Shown here: in pieces, positions 15,837 through 22,082 of the stretch
How positions within the stretch are numbered: the stretch's first letter is position 1
How the letters are laid out: every line of letters starts with the position of its first letter
Source of the DNA: XN24 sp964413755
GTDB taxonomy: Bacteria > Pseudomonadota > Gammaproteobacteria > Steroidobacterales > XN24
Reading direction: 5' to 3'
Assembly (NCBI GenBank): GCA_964413755.1
Contig: CAYPTW010000041.1
Coordinates: 1 to 22,082, forward strand
DNA length: 22,082 bases
The notes under the pieces: model-generated
Database searches by the model: none
Told to the model about the DNA's origin: nothing
Seen by the model: only the letters and a program-made list of their open reading frames with translations
Program-made: the position numbers and the translations under genes

Positions 15837-18800
15837 ATGCTGACTCTCCCCGGTGCGCCGGCTTTCTCCCGGTTCCGACTCGACAAGGTCCTGGAGGACC
15901 TCCGCGCCGCCTGCCCGGCGGTCACGGGCGTGGCCGCGCGCCACATGCATTTTGCCGACCTCGAGCGCGACCTCGACGAGGCGGAACTGCGCTTGCTCAA
16001 GCGGCTCCTGACCTACGGTCCGTCCCGCGCCATCGCCTTTCCCGAGGGCGAGTTCCTGCTGGTGATACCGCGTTTCGGCACCATTTCCCCCTGGTCGAGC
16101 AAGGCCACGGACATCGCGCATAACTGCGGGCTCGGCGTGGTGCGCCGGCTCGAGCGCGGGATCGCCTGGCACCTGGTGACCCGCCGGCCGCTCGAAGTCG
16201 CGGAGCTGGAGACGGTCGCTACGCTGTTGCACGACCGCATGACCGAGTCCGTGGTGCGGCGCATCGACGAGGCGGCGCGATTGTTCGAGCGCCACGCACC
16301 CGCGCCGCTCGGCGCCGTGGACCTGCTGGGCGGCGGGCGCGAGGCGCTGGCGCGCGCCAACGGCGAACTGGGCCTGGCGTTGTCCGACGACGAGATCGAT
16401 TACCTGGCCGCGCATTATCTCGATGCGGGCCGCAACCCCACCGACGCCGAGCTGATGATGTTCGCGCAGGCCAACAGCGAGCATTGCCGGCACAAGATCT
16501 TCAATGCCGACTGGGTGGTCGACGGCGAGGCGCAGCCGAAGTCGCTCTTCGCCATGATCCGCAACACGCACGAGAAGTCGCCGGGCGGCGTGCTCTCCGC
16601 CTACCGTGACAACGCCGCGGTGATGGAGGGCTGGGAGGCCGAGCGGTTCTTCCCGGCACCGGCCGACGGCAGTTACGGCTACGTGGACGAGCCGGTGCAC
16701 ATCCTCATGAAGGTGGAGACCCACAACCACCCGACGGCGATCTCGCCGTTCCCGGGCGCCGCGACCGGCGCCGGCGGGGAGATCCGCGACGAGGGCGCCA
16801 CCGGCCTCGGCGCCAAGCCCAAGGCCGGCCTGTGCGGGTTCTCCGTGTCGCACCTGCGCATCCCCGGTTACGAGCAGCCGTGGGAGCAGGACGGGCCGGG
16901 TTTCCCGGGTCGCATTGCCACGCCGCTGGAGATCATGCGCGACGGGCCGATCGGCGCCGCCGCCTTCAACAACGAGTTCGGCCGGCCCAACCTGGCGGGC
17001 TACTTCCGCACCTGCGAGCAACAGGTGGACGGCGTGGTGCGCGGCTACCACAAGCCCATCATGATCGCCGGCGGGCTGGGCAACGTGCGCGCGGGACACG
17101 TCAACAAGGGCGAGGTTACGCCGGGGGCGCGCCTGGTGGTGCTGGGCGGCCCGGCCATGCTGATCGGCCTGGGCGGCGGTGCGGCATCGTCCATGTCCAG
17201 CGGCGAGAGCAGCGAGGACCTCGACTTCGCCTCGGTGCAGCGCGGCAACCCGGAGATCCAGCGGCGCGCCCAGGAAGTGATCGATCGCTGCTGGGCGCTG
17301 GGCGACGACAACCCGATCATGCTGGTGCACGACGTCGGTGCCGGCGGCCTGTCGAACGCGCTGCCGGAGGTCATCGATCACAGCAAGCTCGGCGGGCGCA
17401 TCGAGCTGCGCGCGGTGCCGAACGACGAGCCGGGCATGTCGCCCATGGCCATCTGGTGTAACGAGGCGCAGGAGCGCTACGTGCTGGCAGTGGCGCCCGA
17501 GCGCCTCGACGCCTTTGCCGAGATCTGCGCGCGCGAGCGCTGCCCGTGGGCGGATGTCGGGGAAACCACGGTTGAACGGCGCCTGCTGGTGAGCGACGAG
17601 CTGTTCGACAACGCGCCGGTGGACATGCCGGTCGAGGTGCTGCTCGGCAAGCCGCCGCGCATGACGCGCGAGGCGCAGCGCACCGCGCGGCACGGCGACA
17701 TGCTGCCGAGCGACATCGAGCTGCGCGCAGCGGCGTTGCGCGTGCTGCAGTTCCCGGCGGTGGCCGACAAGACTTTCCTCGTCACCATCGGCGACCGCAG
17801 CGTCGGCGGCCTGACCGCGCGCGACCAGATGGTGGGTCCGTGGCAGGTCCCGGTGGCGGACGTGGCCGTCACCAACACCAGTTACCGCGGCTACACCGGC
17901 GAGGCCATGGCCATGGGCGAGCGCTCGCCGCTCGCCGTGCTGGACCCGCCTGCCTCCGGTCGCATGGCAGTGGGCGAGGCGATCACCAACATCGCCGCCG
18001 CCGCCGTGCCCTCGCTCGGCCACGTGCGCCTGTCGGCCAACTGGATGGCGGCCTGCGGCGAGCATGGCGAGGACGCCGCCCTGTTCGACACGGTGCGCGC
18101 GGTGGGCGAGGCATTGTGTCCTTCGCTGGGGATCGCGATCCCGGTCGGCAAGGACTCGCTCTCCATGCGCACGCGCTGGGAGACGCCGGCCGGCGAGCGT
18201 GCCGTGGTGGCCCCCCTGTCACTGATCGTGTCGGCGTTCGCGCCGGTGGAGGACGTGCGGCGCACCCTCACGCCGCAGTTGCGCACGGACGTCGGCGAGA
18301 CCGAGTTACTGCTGGTCGACCTGGGCGGCGGACGCAACCGCCTCGGTGCTTCCGCCCTGGCGCAGGTCTACGGTTGCATCGGCCAGACGCCGCCGGATCT
18401 CGATGACCCGGCCCGCCTGGCGGCGTTTTTCGCCGTGGTGCAGGACCTCAACGCGCGCGGTGAACTGCTCGCCTACCACGACCGTTCCGACGGCGGCCTG
18501 TTCGCGACGCTCGCCGAAATGGCTTTCGCCGGCCACTGCGGGCTGGAAATCGACATCGCCTGCCTGGCCGGCGAGTCCCTGGCAGTGCTGTTCGCCGAGG
18601 AGCTGGGTGCCGTGTTGCAGGTGCGCAGCGGCGGGCTCGAGCGCGTGCACGATGCCTTTGCCACCGCGGGGCTGGCGGATTGCGTCCATCTTATCGGCCG
18701 GCCCGCGCCGGAGCCGGTGCTGCGTATCCACCGCGGCGCGGAGTTGCTGCTGGAAGCGTCGCGGCGGGAGCTGCGCGAGGCCTGGTCGCAGACGACTTTC

Positions 18801-19718
18801 CGCATGCAGGCGCTGCGCGACCATCCGGAGTGCGCGCGGGAAGAGCACGCGGCGCGGCTGGACGACGACGACCCGGGACTGCACGCCCGGCTCAGCTTCG
18901 ATCCCGCGCAAGACGTGGCGGCGCCCTTCATTGCGCGTGGCGCGCGGCCTCGCGTCGCCATCCTGCGCGAGCAGGGGGTCAACAGCCAGGTGGAAATGGC
19001 GGCGGCTTTCCATCGCGCGGGATTCGAAGCCGTCGACGTGCACATGAGCGACCTCATCGCCGGCCGCCGCGCGCTGGACGAGTTCCGCGGGCTGGTGGCT
19101 TGCGGCGGCTTCTCCTACGGCGACGTCCTCGGGGCAGGCGAGGGCTGGGCCAAGAGCATCCTCTTCAACCCGCGCGCCCGCGAGCAGTTCGAGGCCTTTT
19201 TCGCCCGTTCCGAGACCTTTGCGCTGGGCATCTGCAACGGCTGCCAGATGATGGCGGCGCTGAAGGAGATCATCCCGGGTGCAGGACTGTGGCCGCGCTT
19301 CGTGCGCAACCGCTCGGAGCAGTTCGAGGCGCGCCTGAGCCTGGTGCGCGTCGAGGAGAGCGATGCAGTGATGGCGGCGGGGATGGCGGGGACGGTGACG
19401 CCGATCGTCGTCTCTCACGGCGAGGGACGCGCCGAGTTCCGCGATGAGACGCACCAGCGCGCCTGCCTCGAGACCGGGCTGGTGTGGTTGCGCTACGTGG
19501 ATCATTACGGCCGCGTGGCGACGGCCTATCCTGCCAACCCGAACGGATCGCCCGACGGTATCGCCGGACTCACCTCGGCGGACGGGCGCGTCACGATCGC
19601 GATGCCGCACCCGGAGCGGGTTTTCCGCACGGTGCAGCATTCCTGGCGGCCGGATGGCTGGGGCGAGGACAGCCCCTGGCTGCGCCTGTTCCGCAACGCC
19701 CGCGCCTGGGTAGCCTGA
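15837..19718 (+). CDS. purL: Phosphoribosylformylglycinamidine synthase (FGAM synthase, PurL)
   Basis: PurL catalyses the fourth step of purine synthesis, converting FGAR, glutamine and ATP to FGAM. The 1293-residue product is the long form, with synthetase and glutaminase in one chain, the same size as in E. coli (1295). NSEHCRHKIFNADW carries the catalytic His216. HNHPTAISPFPGAATG and GGGAASSM are the substrate- and ATP-binding regions. The C-terminal class I glutamine amidotransferase has GICNGCQ with nucleophile Cys1133 and the His1258/Glu1260 pair in MPHPERVFR. The ATG at 15837 has AGGAA four bases upstream. It is intact, with no frameshift. Confidence 0.98.
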   Translation: MLTLPGAPAFSRFRLDKVLEDLRAACPAVTGVAARHMHFADLERDLDEAELRLLKRLLTYGPSRAIAFPEGEFLLVIPRFGTISPWSSKATDIAHNCGLGVVRRLERGIAWHLVTRRPLEVAELETVATLLHDRMTESVVRRIDEAARLFERHAPAPLGAVDLLGGGREALARANGELGLALSDDEIDYLAAHYLDAGRNPTDAELMMFAQANSEHCRHKIFNADWVVDGEAQPKSLFAMIRNTHEKSPGGVLSAYRDNAAVMEGWEAERFFPAPADGSYGYVDEPVHILMKVETHNHPTAISPFPGAATGAGGEIRDEGATGLGAKPKAGLCGFSVSHLRIPGYEQPWEQDGPGFPGRIATPLEIMRDGPIGAAAFNNEFGRPNLAGYFRTCEQQVDGVVRGYHKPIMIAGGLGNVRAGHVNKGEVTPGARLVVLGGPAMLIGLGGGAASSMSSGESSEDLDFASVQRGNPEIQRRAQEVIDRCWALGDDNPIMLVHDVGAGGLSNALPEVIDHSKLGGRIELRAVPNDEPGMSPMAIWCNEAQERYVLAVAPERLDAFAEICARERCPWADVGETTVERRLLVSDELFDNAPVDMPVEVLLGKPPRMTREAQRTARHGDMLPSDIELRAAALRVLQFPAVADKTFLVTIGDRSVGGLTARDQMVGPWQVPVADVAVTNTSYRGYTGEAMAMGERSPLAVLDPPASGRMAVGEAITNIAAAAVPSLGHVRLSANWMAACGEHGEDAALFDTVRAVGEALCPSLGIAIPVGKDSLSMRTRWETPAGERAVVAPLSLIVSAFAPVEDVRRTLTPQLRTDVGETELLLVDLGGGRNRLGASALAQVYGCIGQTPPDLDDPARLAAFFAVVQDLNARGELLAYHDRSDGGLFATLAEMAFAGHCGLEIDIACLAGESLAVLFAEELGAVLQVRSGGLERVHDAFATAGLADCVHLIGRPAPEPVLRIHRGAELLLEASRRELREAWSQTTFRMQALRDHPECAREEHAARLDDDDPGLHARLSFDPAQDVAAPFIARGARPRVAILREQGVNSQVEMAAAFHRAGFEAVDVHMSDLIAGRRALDEFRGLVACGGFSYGDVLGAGEGWAKSILFNPRAREQFEAFFARSETFALGICNGCQMMAALKEIIPGAGLWPRFVRNRSEQFEARLSLVRVEESDAVMAAGMAGTVTPIVVSHGEGRAEFRDETHQRACLETGLVWLRYVDHYGRVATAYPANPNGSPDGIAGLTSADGRVTIAMPHPERVFRTVQHSWRPDGWGEDSPWLRLFRNARAWVA

Positions 19719-19836
19719 CGCCCCTTGCAGCCCGCGCTGCGTCGCCGGACTTGACGCGGCGCCCCCGGATTCGTGAGATTCACCCGCATGGGGTCCGGCT
19801 TCGACCGGCGCAGCAACGGAGCGGAGGCGCAGCAAC

Positions 19837-20718
19837 ATGATCCTGGTCGCGGGGGCGACGGGCGAGCTGGGGCGGGCAATCTGCCGGCAGCTCACGGAAA
19901 AGGGTGGCACGGTGTACGGCATGGTGCGGTCGAGTTCCGCGCCGGAGGCTGTCGCCGAGCTGGAGGCGCTCGGCGTGCGGCCGGTGCAAGCCGACCTGGA
20001 TGACGTGGAATCCCTGCGCGAGGCCTGCAGCGGTTGCGATGCCGTGGTCTCGGGCATGACCGCCATGGGACGGCCCGGCGACAGCATCGACAAGGTGGAC
20101 CGGGAGGGCCAGCTGGCGCTGGTGGGCGCCGCGGCGGAGGAGGGCGTGGAGCGTTTCGTCTACATGTCCTATTCCGGCGCCATCGGCAAGGACGATCCGC
20201 TGACCCTGGCAAAGCGCGTGGTGGAACGCACCCTCAAGCACAGCGGCATGAGCTGGACGGTGCTGCGCCCCTCGTATTTCATGGAAACGTGGTTGTCGCC
20301 GGCGCTGGGCTTCGACGTGGCCCGCGGCCGCGTGCGCATATTCGGCGACGGCCGTGCCCCGATCAGCTGGGTGGCGCGCGACGACGTCGCTGCTTTCGCC
20401 GCCGCGGCGGTGGACAGCGAGGAAGCCCGCAACGCCACGCTCGAGATCGGCGGGCCGGAGGCCATTGCGCCGCTGGACGTGGTGGCGCTGTTCGGCGCAC
20501 TGGCGGGACGAGAGCTGGAAGTCGAGCAGGTTGGCGAGGCGGAGATGCTGGCGGCGTACAAGGCCGCGCGGCAGCCGCAGGAGCAGAGCCTGACCGCATT
20601 GATGCTGGCCTACGCGCGCGGCAATGCGGTGCCCATGGAAGATATCGCCGAGCGCTTCGGGCTCGAGCTCACGCCATTGCGGGACTGGGCCGCGCGCCGG
20701 TTGCGCGCCGGGGCATGA
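19837..20718 (+). CDS. NmrA/atypical SDR-type NAD(P)-binding protein
   Basis: The 293-residue Rossmann protein begins with GATGELG (5-11) and carries VERFVYMSYSG and TVLRPSYFMETW, the pattern of NmrA-like and other atypical SDRs that bind NAD(P) and often act as redox sensors or quinone or isoflavone reductases. The classical YxxxK is not evident. The ATG at 19837 has GGAGG about ten bases upstream. A possible promoter, TTGACG (19751-19756) with a weak -10 near 19774, lies in the 118-base gap after purL, so it may be transcribed separately. It converges on the cobalamin-binding gene with 21 bases between the stop codons. Confidence 0.82.
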   Translation: MILVAGATGELGRAICRQLTEKGGTVYGMVRSSSAPEAVAELEALGVRPVQADLDDVESLREACSGCDAVVSGMTAMGRPGDSIDKVDREGQLALVGAAAEEGVERFVYMSYSGAIGKDDPLTLAKRVVERTLKHSGMSWTVLRPSYFMETWLSPALGFDVARGRVRIFGDGRAPISWVARDDVAAFAAAAVDSEEARNATLEIGGPEAIAPLDVVALFGALAGRELEVEQVGEAEMLAAYKAARQPQEQSLTALMLAYARGNAVPMEDIAERFGLELTPLRDWAARRLRAGA

Positions 20719-20725
20719 AGGAAGA

Positions 20726-20737
20726 GGCCTGCAGGCC
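20726..20737. repeat. Perfect 12-base palindrome between convergent genes
   Basis: GGCCTGCAGGCC sits in the 21-base gap between the NmrA-like and cobalamin-binding genes. It could form a 4-bp stem with a 4-base loop in either transcript. There is no T-run on either side, so terminator function is unproven. Confidence 0.3.
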
Positions 20738-20739
20738 CG

Positions 20740-21798
20740 TCAGCCGCTGACGAGCTCGTTGCCGCGCGCCACGGCGGACTCGGCGTCCGTGGCGTAGCCG
20801 TCGGCGCCGAGCTTGCGCCACAGGTCGGGCGCCTCGCTGAAGGCCAGCCCGCCGACCATGATTCGCACCGGTCGGTCCTCGATGCGTCGCAGGGCCGCGA
20901 TCGTGTTGGCGACCTTGGGCAACTGCACGCTGAGCGCGGCTGAGACCACCACCAGGTCGGCATCGAAGTACTGCACTGCAGAGGCGAGTTCAGCGGCCGG
21001 TACGCTGGCGCCGAGGTGCACGGCGCGCCAGCCGGCGATGTCGAAAAAGTCCGCCAGCACCCTCACCGCGATGTCGTGGGCGTTGCCGGCCACGGCCGCG
21101 CAAACCACCGTATGCCCGTTGGGGGCCGCGCGCTCGGCACGGTGCGCCAGCAGCGTCATCAGGCGTTCGGTGGTGTAGGTCACCACGTGTTCCTCGACGA
21201 TCCCCAGCTCGCCGGCGTGCCACAGGCGGCCGACCTCGCGTTGCGCCGGCACCAGCACTTCGAGGTAGGCCTGCCTCACCGGCATGCCCGCGTTGACCGC
21301 GTCCAGCAACAGTTCCGTGCCCTTGCGGCTGTCGCCCTCGAGCACTGCGGCGAGGTACTCCAGCGCCAGGCGGCCCTCGCGCGTGGCCGGGTCGAGGTAC
21401 GCGTCGCTGTCTTCGGCCGGTGTCTCGAGCAGCGACACGGCATCCGCCAGCAACGCCGCCACGCCGGGCCGCGCAGGTTCGGGCAGCTCTTCCGCGAGCA
21501 CCGCCGCCAGCGCCTCCAGGCTGGCGCCCAGGTCCGCCTCGGGGACCTCGCGGGCCGCGAAGGCGCGCCGGGCCCAGTTGACGCGGGCGCGGAACAGGGC
21601 CGACTCGCCGAGGCGCAGGGCAGTCGCCAGCTCGACGATGCGCTGCGCCAGGGCCGATTTCCATGCCCCGGTCGCGTCGGCACCGAAGCGCGCCGCCACT
21701 TCCGGATGCGCCGCCAGCAGGCGCTCGGTCGCCAGCGCGGCGTAGCCCGAAGCGCTGATCTCGAGCAGGTCGGCTGTAAAGGTGTCGGCTTGGCTCAT
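20740..21798 (-). CDS. Cobalamin-binding protein with CarH/LitR-type cap motif, no DNA-binding domain
   Basis: The 352-residue protein has three parts. Residues 1-130 are helical and unassigned. Residues 140-220 form a B12-binding helical cap with the pattern Trp193-His194 then Glu203-His204 (W-x9-E-H). Residues 228-350 are a Rossmann-like B12-binding domain. The cap pattern matches the light-sensing CarH/LitR proteins, where the equivalent Trp, His and Glu-His surround the upper face of adenosylcobalamin. In the B12 domain the usual DxHxxG reads NAHDIA, keeping the cobalt-ligating His241 but changing the Asp and Gly. VGGLAF (315-320) is also present. No MerR domain is present, so it would act through a partner. 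The ATG at 21798 has no clear ribosome site. The long upstream frame covers the divergent gene and is not used. Confidence 0.88.
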   Translation of the reverse strand: MSQADTFTADLLEISASGYAALATERLLAAHPEVAARFGADATGAWKSALAQRIVELATALRLGESALFRARVNWARRAFAAREVPEADLGASLEALAAVLAEELPEPARPGVAALLADAVSLLETPAEDSDAYLDPATREGRLALEYLAAVLEGDSRKGTELLLDAVNAGMPVRQAYLEVLVPAQREVGRLWHAGELGIVEEHVVTYTTERLMTLLAHRAERAAPNGHTVVCAAVAGNAHDIAVRVLADFFDIAGWRAVHLGASVPAAELASAVQYFDADLVVVSAALSVQLPKVANTIAALRRIEDRPVRIMVGGLAFSEAPDLWRKLGADGYATDAESAVARGNELVSG

Positions 21799-21864
21799 GA
21801 TGCGATAATCAGTGACTGCATTGGCCCCCGTGTTCGCCCGCGGGGCGTGCTGCGGATTCGCGGG

Positions 21865-21872
21865 ATTATAAT
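21865..21872. promoter_or_regulatory. Palindromic -10 element between divergent genes
   Basis: ATTATAAT is its own reverse complement, so a perfect TATAAT is present on both strands (plus 21867-21872, minus 21870-21865). It lies in the 135-base gap between the cobalamin-binding gene and the peptidase gene. It would give leaders of about 55-60 bases in each direction. -35 matches are weak on both sides. Confidence 0.45.
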
Positions 21873-21933
21873 GCAGCTTCGCGAACGTGCCTGCCCGAGA
21901 CGCAGGCGGCCAGCCTGAACGACGGAGCCTACC

Positions 21934-22082
21934 ATGCCAGGAACACGCCACGCGCCGGCGACGGACTCGCTCGACGCGCTGTATCCCCAACACCACGAGG
22001 CGCTCGTGGCGCGCTACACGCGGCTGCTCGACGATTCGCCCTGTGGTGGCCTGGCGGTCTATTCCGGCATGCCCGTGTACCG
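21934..22082 (+). CDS. Probable Xaa-Pro dipeptidase (PepQ-like), N-terminal fragment
   Basis: Only 49 codons are visible before the window ends. The segment LYPQHHEALVARYTRLL followed by a small-residue stretch and GLAVYSGMP resembles the start of the creatinase-like N-terminal domain of PepQ/Xaa-Pro peptidases (helix with a conserved His, then a strand ending in SG). The catalytic domain lies outside the window, so the call is tentative. The ATG at 21934 has GGAG seven bases upstream. It is divergent from the cobalamin-binding gene and may share its promoter region. Confidence 0.5.
   Translation, partial: MPGTRHAPATDSLDALYPQHHEALVARYTRLLDDSPCGGLAVYSGMPVY

Noticed and set aside
15414..18065. 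An 883-codon minus-strand open frame opposite purL
   Set aside because: His/Arg/Ala-rich shadow of purL with no domain. It also overlaps the MBL-fold gene and purL start, which are well supported.
19719..19836. Intrinsic terminator after purL
   Set aside because: Only a short GCGTC/GACGC pairing is present and no T-run follows, so a terminator is not supported.
21799..21996. Extension of the cobalamin-binding protein to 418 residues
   Set aside because: It would cover the divergent promoter region and the start of the peptidase gene, and has Arg-rich non-coding character.

Overview
This 22 kb window is GC-rich bacterial chromosome with very tight gene packing. About twenty protein genes are visible, many starts and stops overlap by 1 to 8 bases, and no gap exceeds about 200 bases. 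I see no tRNA, rRNA, CRISPR, insertion sequence or prophage. The fused 1293-residue PurL, the E. coli-type MenB, the UbiE methyltransferase and a DUF1820 protein point to a gammaproteobacterium. That assignment is an inference from protein character, not a measured phylogeny.

Left part (1-10341): a menaquinone (vitamin K2) locus divided among three transcription blocks. On the minus strand, menF, menD and an HDOD signalling gene run leftward. They are followed by a diguanylate cyclase and the start of a YciA-like acyl-CoA thioesterase. On the plus strand, menB, menA and menC start from the same intergenic region as menF. On the minus strand again, ubiE (the menG function) and menE run head-on into menC, and the menC and menE 3' ends overlap in coding sequence. 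Together these cover chorismate to isochorismate, SEPHCHC, OSB, OSB-CoA, DHNA-CoA, demethylmenaquinone and menaquinone. No menH (SHCHC synthase) and no obvious menI (DHNA-CoA thioesterase) gene is present in the window.

Middle part (10441-14493): a plus-strand operon of a DCC-family (DUF393) thiol protein, an NDUFA9-like NAD(P)-binding protein and a second Rossmann protein with a C-terminal SRPBCC-like (DUF2867) domain. It converges on a minus-strand FHA-domain gene that resembles the type VI secretion protein TagH, although no other T6SS gene is nearby.

Right part (14637-22082): a DUF1820 gene translationally coupled to a WalJ/YycJ-type metallo-beta-lactamase-fold gene, then purL, then an NmrA-like NAD(P)-binding protein. 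On the minus strand lies a cobalamin-binding protein whose helical cap carries the W-H-x8-E-H pattern of CarH/LitR photoreceptors but which has no MerR DNA-binding domain. The window ends in the first 49 codons of a probable Xaa-Pro dipeptidase, divergent from the cobalamin gene.

The most interesting points are the possible free-standing B12 photoreceptor, the HDOD gene translationally coupled to menD with a c-di-GMP synthase downstream, the missing menH/menI steps, a CRP-like palindrome upstream of the DUF1820 gene, and the orphan TagH-like FHA protein.
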